Positions 11,001-22,060 of a DNA stretch of 64,000 nucleotides are shown in pieces. The translations under genes and the position numbers were made by a program. The notes under the pieces are model-generated. The model was given only the letters and a program-made list of their open reading frames with translations. It made no database searches and was not told the DNA's origin. Each line of letters opens with the position of its first letter. Within the stretch, counting starts at the first letter, position 1. The stretch is from Diplosphaera chodatii (Eukaryota > Chlorophyta > Trebouxiophyceae > Prasiolales > Stichococcaceae), in assembly GCA_032358165.1 (NCBI GenBank), contig JAALGY010000061.1, forward strand, positions 434,001 through 498,000, written 5' to 3'.

Positions 11001-12961
11001 CACGTGACTTGAGGTCACTAGTGATGGTGTGTGCAGGTCTGCATCTGGAGGGCCTGACGCTGGCGCCCCCCGGCGGCGGCAAGCCGCTCACGCAGGCGCT
11101 GCACGCGAGCATCGGCCCCGGGGAGTCGCTGCTGGTGGTGGGGCCCTCGGGGTGCGGCAAGTCCAGCCTCCTGCGCGCCATCGCAGGTGCGCACACGATT
11201 CAGGCTCGCCAGCAGACAGCGGCTGTTTGCCTGCTCCTGGTGTCATCAGCAATCACAGACAGTGAGTGCCTGAAGGATGCCAGTCGGGAACAGGCTCGAT
11301 GCAGACGTGGTTCCACTATGCAAGGTGGACGAGCGAACTTTGTCCCTGCAACCCACCGCAGGGCTGTGGGCGGAGGGGCAGGGGGTGATCCACACGCCGC
11401 GGGCAGGGGCGATGTTTTTTTTGCCCCAACAACCCTTCATGCCCCTGGGCACCCTGCGCCAGCAGCTGCTGTTCCCCTCAGGCACGCTCGTTCGGAATGT
11501 TGGCTGCTGCTGGCACATTAGCGTGGCTGCAGTGGTCGATGTGTCACGGCCTAGACACATGATGACTTGTGTGGCAGCACACTCACGCCAGTTGCATGCC
11601 TGCACTGCTGCAGAGTCACGATCCGGCTATTGGCAACTGTAGATGCCTGACGTGTAGTAGCCACTGCAAGAAGCCTGAGGGTTCTGCATCTGCAGGGGAC
11701 GACGGCAGTTTCCTGGGTGGCGACGGCCGCATCAGCGCCGTGACGGACCAGGCGCTGCTGTCGCTCCTGGACGAGGTCCGACTGTCAGGTGACATGCGTG
11801 TCATAGTTGCACGGGTTTGCACAGCTCAGCCGCCGATGTGTTGAGGAGCATCACATCGGTTGCTCCTCAACATCATTTATATTTTGGGGTCACAGTGCAG
11901 TGTTTCGACAGAGAGGCATATAGACCGCGGCGGAGCAACCTGATCACACCCGATCGTGCCTGCAAAGCAACTCGTCACGGAAACAATGGTGTGCTTGGTG
12001 CTGCATGCGCACCAGGCGCAAGTCTTGCGGGGGACCCGAGTGCCGCCTGTTGTGTCCACGGCCCACACGCAGCTCTGCAGACACCCACTCACGCCGGCGT
12101 CGCACGCTGCAGACCTGGCGGTGCGGGCGGGCGGGCTGGACGCAGAGGCCGACTGGGCGCACATGCTGTCGCTGGGGGAGCAGCAGCGGGTGGCGTGGCT
12201 GCGGCTGCTGCTGCACGCGCCCGCACTCGCCTTCCTGGACGAGGTGGGATTCTTTCTTTTTTTATTTGTACTTTAGAAGTTGGTTGATCTTTTCCACACG
12301 GAAGGAAAAAACACCTGTAACACAGAAAGAATCCTTTTTCCCCTGTCCATCAGCTTGTCAGGACAGCGGCACGTGTCCAAACAGCTCCTCGCACGACGAG
12401 GACTCACCTGATGCTGGGTTGATGGACCTATCCTCTGCTCAGCTGAGCTGTGCATGTGCCACGTGGAGTGGCACGACGGTGACGCTGTGTATGTCAGGAA
12501 TGCTGCCGGGTGTGGCGAGGACGGTCAGCCGTATGGTCGTCTCGTAGGAGCTAGACCCTTGCCGTGCAGGCGACCGGCGCGCTGGACGCCGACACGGAGG
12601 CCGCGCTGTACTCCCGGCTCGCCGGTCGCGTCGGCGCCTATGTGTCTGTGGGTGAGCGGCGCATCTTGTCGCATGTACGACTTACCCGCGCTCCTGATGC
12701 AGTGCTCAGGCGGAGGCATCAGGCTTCTGCACCATGTTTTCGTGGCACAGCCGGATGGTGGTGTCAGGATACACAGCAGTGTGGCCACAGTTGTGCATGT
12801 TGCCAGGAGGTGACGTCACCGTGTCGTGCACTGCAGGCCACAGAATGCAGCTGCTGCAGCACCACACGCATGTGCTGGCATGCGAGGGCAGCGCGGCCTG
12901 GCGGCTGTACACCGCAGAGGAATACGGCCGCGTCCTCAAGTCACGCGGCACGCCGTATTGA
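8017..12961 (+). CDS. ABC transporter, subfamily D (ABCD2-like)
   Basis: Half-size exporter with an N-terminal SbmA/PXA-type membrane domain and a C-terminal nucleotide-binding domain. Exons: 8017-8082, 8186-8322, 8438-8501, 8635-8775, 9014-9154, 9313-9406, 9570-9743, 10030-10162, 10327-10408, 10527-10638, 11036-11186, 11362-11481, 11696-11788, 12113-12243, 12570-12651 and 12837-12961. The membrane part shows ESIAFYNGE and APRYFAGEIEFG, both typical of the D family. The ATPase has a Walker A GPSGCGKSS, a signature LSLGEQQR, a Walker B ending LAFLDE and an H-loop SVGHR made across the last splice. The nearest match I recognise is plant ABCD2, annotated chloroplastic; peroxisomal D-family proteins carry acyl-CoAs, but the cargo here is unknown. 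Introns after 8082 and 11481 use GC donors. The linker between the two domains looks short and a small exon between 10639 and 11035 may be missing. Confidence 0.9.
11840..11871. repeat. Perfect 10-bp inverted repeat in an ABC-gene intron
   Basis: GTTGAGGAGC at 11840-11849 and its reverse complement at 11862-11871, with a 12-base loop. The flanking bases also partly pair. It lies in the intron between 11788 and 12113 and would form a hairpin in the pre-mRNA. Confidence 0.7.
12247..12334. repeat. AT-rich 88-bp segment with 11-bp terminal inverted repeats
   Basis: GGATTCTTTCT at 12247-12257 is matched by AGAAAGAATCC at 12324-12334. The interior is T-rich then A-rich, unlike nearby introns, and begins four bases after an exon ends. 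Arms and size recall a very small MITE, but I see no target-site duplication. Confidence 0.45.
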
Positions 12962-13464
12962 TATGCAGATGTGTCTGAGGGTAGGAGTGATAATGTTGCG
13001 AGCCGTGGCAGTGATGCAGTGTTAGACGGAATGCTGTGCAGCAGCGGAACCAGACCTATATATCATGCCCAACCAGCGGGTCGTGAGCAGGGTGTGAGTC
13101 AGGTCTGTGCAGCAGGACATTGTCATTTCAGAAGAACATTGGTTTGCTTCATCAGGGTTTGCACGTCTAAAGGTAGAAGACAACGTGTATGTACATTGCA
13201 AAATGAAGCCATCAAACTTCCGAATTCAGGTATACGTGCCACGACCCTTTTACGAAAGCTCACAATCGGTGCCTCTGCTCCCATAAGCTTGTGCATGTCT
13301 TCATGTATCAACCATGTTGTGTACGTTCGCGGACTTTGCACACCGCTCTGCTGCCAGCCTGGTGCGCATCACCATGACAACTCATTTCAGTGGGCACTCT
13401 CCACAGTCAGCAGTGCAGATATCGTTGAGCTGACCACCATAGGCAGGCAGCTCCAGGTTTGCTG
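12962..13464. other. Convergent 3' intergenic region
   Basis: Spacer between the stops of the ABC transporter (+) and 2-oxoglutarate dehydrogenase (-), presumably both 3' UTRs. A long plus-strand frame crosses from here into the dehydrogenase but follows no exon pattern and looks spurious. Confidence 0.5.
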
Positions 13465-16400
13465 TCAGGCTGCCAGCGCAGCGTCGAGCAGCTCTGCTGT
13501 TTCTGCGCGGTGGATGGCCAGCGATGCGGTCGCTGGCGATGCCGCAGCTGGCCGGCCCACGTACCGCACCGTCTTTGCCTGTGTACACAGGGCGTGTGAA
13601 GTAGGCAAAGCAGGCTTATGTTGCACGAAACTCAGATTTGATATCTATCACGTACTCTTGACGCGCGATTCAAGGCTTTACATGCTTGCCCAGGGCCAGG
13701 CTTCAGAGGATGCACCCGGACCGCCGAGCCACTGTCTGACCCGATGCTGCATATGCGCACAGGGTGCCGGGGATGGTCACCTGGGTCGCGCCGCCGCCGG
13801 GCTGCGGGCGCAGCGCCGTCTCCAGGCGCGGCCAGACGTAGGACCAGGCGCCCATGTTCTTGGGCTCCTCCTGGCACCACACCACCTCCGCGCCCGGGTA
13901 CCCGCCGATCACCTGCGCCCCCGGCACGCCGCCGGATGTAATGATGACGCGTGGGCCCCACACAGCAGGGCTGCTGCCGCGTCATGCGGAACTGACTCTT
14001 GCGCCGGGCAACTCGGATGTGTGCGGGCAAGCTGCTCACACACGTTGGCCGATGCAGTGACAGCTGCGGCCAGTTGAGATGCTGACGTCATACAGAAGCT
14101 TGTCCTCCTTGTCTTGCTTGTCTTCTCCCTGTCAACGGGGAGTTCGGGAAACGGACCCGGGTGACTAGGTCGTGGGGGAAGGGCGCCAGCTGCTCCAGGC
14201 GCACCAGCACCACGTCCCGGATGCGGCGCGCCTGCCGGATGCGCGACAGCTGGTAGTAGATCTGCAGCGCAGCAAAGCACACACGTCCCATTGCCGTGTA
14301 ACATTGCACATGGGAGTAAGGGGCAGACGAGCCATGAGTGTGAAGGTCTCAGGGACGCTGCTTGTTATGAACAAAAGGAACGGCAGCCATGAGATATTGT
14401 GTGGTGACGCTCAGAGTCGGAGCCCCACCGCGCCAGACACCAGCAGCACGCGCCGGATGCGCTCCGGCGGAAGCAGGAAGGACTCCCCGCTGGCGGGGTT
14501 CCGCCCCAGGTGCCGCGTGTTGTCAGAGCCCTTGCCGTCGTCGATCACCCGGTTGAAGAACGTCCCCGTCGTGAAGTCCTGCAAGCAACAAGCGGGTGCC
14601 GTGATGCTTGCCGCAGCTGCCGCAGCCATCCACGAGCCATCCACAATCTTGTGTTATGTGCTGCGCTACTAGGGTGCATGTCACCAGCGCAGTGGCAGCG
14701 GCCGCCGGGTCTCCGCAGTCGGAGGCCATGATGCCGTGGTGTCACACAGATACCCCAGTATACAGAGGGTCACAGGTCTGCGCCAGTCTGCAGGCGTGCC
14801 TGGAGCGCGGAGGTGGCCCGCCGGTGGTGCAGCAGCCACTTGGGGGTGGCCAGCACCAGCGGCTTGGCGAACGGCCGGTTCATCTGCCGCCGCAGCACGT
14901 GGAACAGCTGCGGATGTCAAAAGCAAACACTGTCGGGCCCCGGCCCAGTTCGAGCTGCGGCATGCGCCATCACTCAGCAGCAAATGTGTCCGGTGCGGAT
15001 AAGCTATGCCAAGGCTGCGGGCAGCTTGCAACATGCAAGGCATGCAGAAACGGTGCGGTGGAGTCAAAGCAGGAGCGTCTGCACATGCCTGCGCAGGCGT
15101 GGTGGCGTTGACGACGAACAGGTTGGCGGACGCCTCAGCGTTGCGGCGCAGCCACTGCATCATGAGCCCCTCCCACACGTCCGCTGTGACCGCTTCGTGG
15201 GGCTGCGCATATATAGGAATGGGTATCACAGCTTGGTCCCTCTGATCATGTATCCACGTGCCATGTAGCCGCCTGCCCATACTCCCGTACTTGAACAAAC
15301 ACAAATGACAGGGTTTCCGATGCTCGTGATTCGGTGCAGCCTGAGCACCTGCAGCCCCATCTCGGCCCACAAAGCCGAGGCGGCCTCCGTCGGCCGGCCG
15401 CCCTGCTGCAGGGCGCCCGAGTCCAGCAGCGCCGCCGCCTCGGCCTGCGTCAGCTGGCCCCCGTGCTCCCTCGCGAGCGCCTGCGGGCGGCGACACCTAC
15501 TCTCCCGAAGAACCGTCGTGAGCTGCATCTGCAGCGGTGGGAGGCTGCACAACTGCACCGCATAGTAGCCTCGAGGCACCGCATCATCACGGTGCTTCTG
15601 CCGTCTCCCAGCGAGCCTGACGCTGGCTGCAGCACGCCGTCACATTGGCGTGCACGATTCTTGACAGCATCAGGGGGAGTATGGCGCCCTTGCGCGCACG
15701 GGTGCGGGCGTCGCACCTCGAAGCCCGCACGCATCTGGCGCCGCTGCGCGGGCGCGGCCCCGGGCAGGCTGTCGGCGTCGTCGCCGCACAGCTGCAGGAA
15801 GCGCTCCAGGCGCGCGGAGGAGTGGTCGGGGCCCTGCCCCTCCAGCCCGTGCGGCAGCATCAGCACCAGGCCGCTCTGCTGGCCCCACCGCTCCTCGCCT
15901 ATTGAATGGCACGTTTGTCGACTGGGTCCCTGGTTCATTCGACGACTGGTGCCCTGACTGCTGTCAATGTGCTGACCAACAATCAGGGCACCAGCTAGCA
16001 GGAACATGTGGCCTTGAGCATGCACCCAGGCAGCGGGCAGTGTGACGTGGATGGCAGCAAGGCACCTGCTGCCAGGAACTGGTCGATCTGGATCTGGCCG
16101 CCGTTTGCGAAGTCGCCGAACTGCGCCTCCCACACCGTCAGCACACGGCCCTGCGCCAACAGCATCGCGACTGTCAGGCGACCGTATCAAGTACACTTGC
16201 AGTCAGGCACAACGAGGCCTGCAGCGCTTGATGCAGCCGTCGATCTTCAAGTCCATGACCGCTACAGGGCAAGTGGGGTGCACCTGGCTGCCAAGGGAGA
16301 AGCCATACTCGAAGCCGAGTGTTGCGGCTTCTGAGAGAGGCGAGTTGACGACCTCCGCCCAGTCCTGCTGTCCTGGCCTGATGGCATTCAGTGGGTAGTG

Positions 16401-19400
16401 CCTGCGCCAAGTCACAGCCGCCTTTCGAGCAGCGGTCGCAGGCCAGACGTTGGGCTACCCGGCCCCCACGCCATGCAGTCTGTGCCTCAGCCCGTCATGC
16501 AAGGCCTACAGCGCATCGGCAGAAGCCAGTTGTTGAGTGCACACCGCCTGCCGGTGTGCTGGTCAAACATGATGGCGTGGCGCTGGTTGAAGGTGCCCCG
16601 CTCGCTGTCCTGCCCGCTGAGGCGGACGCCTGCGACCACAGCACAGCAAAATGACGCGGAGGCTTGCAGGGCGCGGCCCAGCGGCAATCGTTTCTGCGCG
16701 CACATGCCTACGAGCCAGGTGCGTCACTCATGCACGTGCAGGCAGCGCTGGATAACACGTTGTCACGCCAGTGCACGGCAACCGGCAAAGTTGTATCTGA
16801 GCGGTTTCCTCACCATAGTGCCCCAGATTGAGGCCGAGCGCGGCCGCCTCATCAGGGTCTGCTGGTATGTCGCCAGCATCCCGGGGTCCCACCACCGTGT
16901 GGTGCAGCATCAGCGTGCCAAAGGCCAGCGCCTCTGCCGTCGCAAAGTCCACCCTGGAGTCGCCGCCCTCCACCATCTCCCTGCACCGGGCTCCACAGCA
17001 AGTAAAGTTACACTCACCGGTAAGCTGAGACGCTGCCAGCCGGTCGGTGTTGTTGCACACAGCCGACTGTATGCCCAGTCACTCGACGTTCCTTGAAGAT
17101 GCCACCAGGCAAGGCTACATGAAACAGATGCGCCGCTTGATACCATACCCACACCTGCGACCGGCGCAGAGCTTGAGGATAGCAGGATGCGCCGCAAAGT
17201 CCTTTGGCAGGGTGGATGCGCAGCGCCCGACCTGCAGCAAGCAGAGAACTGCGCCTTATGAGGCAGCTGTGGCCATCAATGGTTCAGGTCGTACCCTCAC
17301 TATGCATGCTATGCACGTGATATGATGTGCCACCTGGAAGTGTCAAGCCATATTGCATGCAGACTGCATGTGCCACTGGCGCAGCTGGGGGAGCTCACCC
17401 ACTGCAGGGTGGCCAGCGGCAGGCCTGTCGGCTCCTGGCGTGCTTCAATGCCAGCGCCGTCGCCAACAGCCTGCGGCACTTCTGACGTGTCAGCAGCAGG
17501 CGATATAGCAAACCACACAAACATGAGCTGCAGGCACATGCACTGCTTGTTCGCCAATAGATGACCTGCATGACCTCGTGAGTGGCACCACATGCACCGG
17601 TCCAACCAGGCAAACGGGTCATCGAGGTCGGGATGCTTTGAGAAAGACCGCCAAGGAAGAGGGGCCAACAAAAGCTCTTGTAGTTGCAGCATAGCAAAGA
17701 GGATATAGCTCAAGAAATCCAAATATACAATTTGTGACTTCCACTTGAGGCGCTCACATGAAGCGCGTCGCCCTGCCAGGTGGACCCCACCCACTGCGCC
17801 GCGGAGACGTTGTAGTCCCCCGCCCGCGAAGCCGCCAGCTCCGCCTCGAAGCGCTCCCCCGCTTCCCGCTGCCACGCCGCAACCTCCTGCTGCGTCGCCA
17901 CGCCGCGCTGCTGCAGCCGCTGCGTGTACAGCTCCAGCACCTGCACAACTGGGCCGTGCCTGCTGGGGCTGACACCAAAGCGGCACAAAAGGCACTCATC
18001 TTGAATGTCATGCAGGCAGTCAAAAGGTTGTACTCCAGTTGGCACCCTGGGGTGGTCATCAATTGCGGCGCAGCTCAGGGGGAGCGTCGCACGCGGCTCG
18101 TCCATCTCGTTGTGCCCATGCCTGCATAGTGCAAACAATGGTTGCTGGCTGCCAGCACACTCATTACAGCAACAAATATGATGTGCCGCGTAAACAATCA
18201 TTCATCATATCAGGTGGGGTCCTGTACCAACAGCGTCACCTTCTGTAGCCAACTATGTCAACGACAACATCTTTGCCAAACTCAGCTCGCCAGTCTGCCG
18301 CCATGAGGCAAGCCTGCAGCAGCCCACGACAGTGCTTCTGGTGACTGATCATAGACAGCAGTGAACCGGTTAGCAACACCTGATTTGACACATGTGCAAC
18401 ACAAAATTGATCTAGCAGCTGCTACAGTGCACCAATCTGTTCAAAGTGCGGTATACAATTCGGCTTTTGGCGTGCAGCAGCTCCGGTTGCGCAAGGAACG
18501 TTGGACTGTCCACTGCAGGGAGGCTGACCTGGACCACTGCTTCAGGGTCGTCAGCGTTGGCGTGCAAAACCGGGACTCCCAGGCCCCGTGCGATGTCCGT
18601 GCAGTGCGGGCTAGACCGTCCATCACCTGGACTTGTCGTGAACCCGACCTACAGCACCATTTCAGTCGGAGTGCTAATCAAGCATGGGAACGTCAGGCCA
18701 GCATATGATCACCAGAGCCCACAATCCACTGAAATACACACCTGGTTATTGATGACGACATGGATGCTGCCGCCTGTGGAATACCCTGTGTAAGCAGGGC
18801 CGCAAGTCACAGGCAGATGATGCTGAGCGAGGGTCCGTCAGTTGCTGCGATAGCACTTCTCGGATCAGGTCGCTGACATGTGTGTTGAGGCACAACGAGC
18901 TCTGATGTGGCCAGCAGCAGCATGCCTCAGTATCTCCCAAGCAATCGATGCCCCGCCATGACGCAGCACATGTCAGCACTGTCGCACGGGGCCAGGGACC
19001 TCTGACGTTCAGAGACTTCATGCTGCACCTGGCGTGTTGGCCAGCTGCAGCGTCTCAGCCACGACGCCCTGGCCAGCAAAAGCCGCGTCGCCGTGCAGCA
19101 GCAGGCCCATCACGGCGCGCCGCGCCTCCAACACCGCGGCGCTGTCGCTCTCCAGGCCCTCCGTCTGCACACCGCCTGCGTTTGGCAAAGCCGCTGCAAG
19201 GGTTAGGGTTTTGCGGTACCAATCAACCAGGCAGGCCAGCGCATGCACATGCTGGCTGCGTCAGAGTATAGTCCCCATCAGAGCGTTCTGGGCTGCGCAC
19301 CGGGCATGTGGCGAAACTGCTGCTGCGCATACTCCATGGCTTTCCGCTTGTTGTGCCCCGCCTTGCGGGCCTGGCATGCCATCAGAGCACAGCATGAACT

Positions 19401-21695
19401 CGGTCTGGCAGACAGAGTGCTCTTCGTTTTCACCTCCAATGTCATGTTCATGCATATCAGCTGTTCATGTTGACGTCACAAGCCTGTGATAACTAGCACA
19501 GCATGACTGTTGAGAGGTCGAGCTGCAGCAATAATGGTTTCCACATGAATCATGAACGGCCGCACACCTGCTCCGCTCGCACGAGGCCCAGCACCACGGG
19601 CGCCACAGCCTCCAGGTGGCTCGGGTTGGGCGCGATGCTGATGCGCACCTCCGCCGCCAGGCCCGCCTGCGGTACGTCACACAGGGATTTTATCTGGCAG
19701 TGTATCGAACTGTGAAAGCTGCTTGCTGTTCGACAGCTTCGGCGCCCATGTTCGTGCACAAGTCGCAGGGGCAAGCGAACCTGCTCTGTGTGCATCCAGT
19801 ACGCACAGCCCCTGATCGGGCGACTGGCATCGGCTCAGGTGCACCAGGAGAGCACTGTATAGCATACTCCACACAGTCACCTGCTCAAAAGTCAGGGTGG
19901 CGGCCTCGCCGGCATGGTACTTGACGTCGCCCACGTGGAACTCCGAGTCCGCGTCGTTCATCTTGGCGAAAACGGCGCCGGGCGCCTTGCCCATGAGCGT
20001 CACCAGCATGTTCAGTCGACCACGGTGCGGCGCGCCCACCTGCAATCAGATTGAGCTCTCAAGCGGCATTACAGTTCAGTTCAGACGTAGCCAAAGCAGC
20101 CCTGCAGGCACCTGTTGCACGGCTTCCAGCGCACCTCGATGCGACGCACGCCGGCAGCAGCTGAAGCGGCGGCCAGCGCCCTGAGCCCAGGCAGCACCGC
20201 CTCGCAGCCCTCGATGCCAAAGCGCTGCAGGGCAGTGGCAAAAGGAAACGGATGGTCATAGGGACGCCCATGTCGCCACGGATTACGTGTCATCATGGGG
20301 TGGTCCATCACTAGATGGTGATAAACCTGGGGTTGCTCCTTGAAACGACTTCACGACATGAGATACCTTAGTGGCAGGGAAGTTGACCGCCAGAAAGCGC
20401 TCCAGGGCATCTGTGTCTGCCAATGTGCGCAGCGTGTCCCTCGCTGCCGCGGGTGCCAGCGGCACGCGAGACTCCGCCCGAGTCAGGAGCCACTCCCGCT
20501 GCCTGCATGTGTGCAACCACATTGAGTTAACGACATGGTGTGTTGGGAGTACACGTCAGTGTTTGGGCCTACAAAGGTGGTGGATCGTGCCCACCCTGCG
20601 CAAGTAAGGTGCATGGACTCCACAGCCAGTGTGCCGCAGTACGAGCCCCGTAGATGAGCGACCACGCTACCAAGTGTCCATGGCCGGCCGCTGCCGCCCG
20701 TGAGCAGCGCATCCAGCTCGAAGCACCTGCAGATGACAAAGATGACAACTGCAGCCTTCGAATCCATGACACATATGTGTTGAGAGGCATGTGGCATCAC
20801 CGATTGCACGCATGACTTGTCCATCGGCACTGGCACACATGACAGGCCTGTCTGCTGATGTGCTGCCGCGCAGGCCGAGGACCCTGCCAGTGCTTCAGCC
20901 TGCTGATCGGCCGAGCCTGCGGTGTCGGCTGCTGCCAGCACGGCTGCAAGGCGCACGTCGCCCCTGAGTGTAAAGGATAACCACTGTTGCAAATGAACAA
21001 AGGGATTGCCTCTGGACGCGTTGGTGAATAAGAAGCGGGGGAGCACCAGGCGGCAGCTTGGCCCTTCAGGCGTGTTGCCGCGGGTGTGTGACAGCACTCA
21101 TGGCATCTGGCTCACCAGGCCTGTGCCCCGATCGCTGCCGGTGAGCCGTTGCCACCCGCAACGGCCTCTGACTGCCAGGGCCCGTCTGCAGGCCGTTGCA
21201 GCGGGTCCAGCTGCGCCATGAGGTGGCCGCGTGCCCGAAAGGCATGCACCAGCTGAGCCACCTGCGGAGTCGGATGCATGCCACCAGATCAGCGGCGCTG
21301 AGCAGATAGGATGTGGATCATTGTCACAAATGCATCGCGCCTCTGACTACCTGAAGTCACCAGATGAGTCTTCGAATGTCATACCTTGAGGGCGTCTGCC
21401 ACTTCTGTCGTGACTGCTGACATGCCGTGTGCATGCTGCGGCAGCGCTGTGTATGCTGCAATTTGCACATCCTCGCAGAGCAGGCCCGGTAGCAGCGGCT
21501 TGTGAGGCAAAGCTGTGGCTGGCCTCCATCCCCCGGATCTGCAGGGTGCAGTGGTCCAACGTCACGGTATATGCATACACATGCATGCAGTGCTGCGGCA
21601 TGCTAACATGATGTGTGTGAGCGAATGCAACCGGCGTGGTGACGGCGCAACATGTACCTGAGACACGAGAGCGTCCTCTGTGCTCGTATCAACAT
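13465..21695 (-). CDS. 2-oxoglutarate dehydrogenase E1 component
   Basis: Thiamine-diphosphate-dependent E1 of the 2-oxoglutarate dehydrogenase complex, which decarboxylates 2-oxoglutarate in the mitochondrial TCA cycle. The gene is split into many exons. Exon 1 (21695-21658) encodes [12 protein letters not shown] and joins in phase at 21538 to give an Arg-rich, acid-free mitochondrial leader. Then come [40 protein letters not shown] (near 20035), [34 protein letters not shown] (near 19100), the [12 protein letters not shown] and [10 protein letters not shown] blocks, [26 protein letters not shown], and the C-terminal [20 protein letters not shown] with YVGRP. The last exon ends DAALAA and TGA at 13467-13465. 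Blocks are in family order with no gap I can see. DHTKD1 (2-oxoadipate) is a close paralogue; the region cannot fully exclude it, but the length and motifs favour the E1 of the TCA-cycle complex. Confidence 0.93.
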
Positions 21696-22060
21696 CAGCT
21701 TACACAGCAGTTGAAGTGTTGCCGCATGCACAAGCACAGTGGTGCTCCGGAATGGGTCATCGGTCAGAACGGCGCCTATCGCGTCCTGAGAGCTGGACTA
21801 ACGACCCTGCAAGACAACTGCTGTCTGCGTTGACCGTGTAAGCAGCGTAAACCAGCAGATCATGCCCTCCAACCTGTCTATGTCGTCAGCTGATGTGAAG
21901 ATCACGTGGCCTGCCACACAAGCATGTCTAATGCTTTGTACACTTTCTGTTCACTGCACCGTCTAGCTGCAGCTTCGCAGATGCCGGTTGCAGCGTTTTG
22001 AAACTGTGACGTGTCAGATGTAGCTCCTCAGGGCCATCCACAGCAAGTTGACCCCAGACG
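21696..22060. promoter_or_regulatory. Short bidirectional promoter region
   Basis: Only 365 bp separate the divergent start codons of the 2-oxoglutarate dehydrogenase (-) and the PLC-like gene (+). Both core promoters and both 5' leaders must fit here unless the transcripts overlap. No core element is obvious by eye. Confidence 0.55.

Noticed and set aside
12971..14077. A 368-codon open frame on the plus strand
   Set aside because: It crosses from the intergenic region into conserved minus-strand exons of the dehydrogenase and shows no family motif.
19198..19216. GGTTAGGGTTTT resembling a telomere repeat
   Set aside because: It is a single unit within a conserved coding exon (minus strand RKTLTLAA) and is explained by protein sequence.
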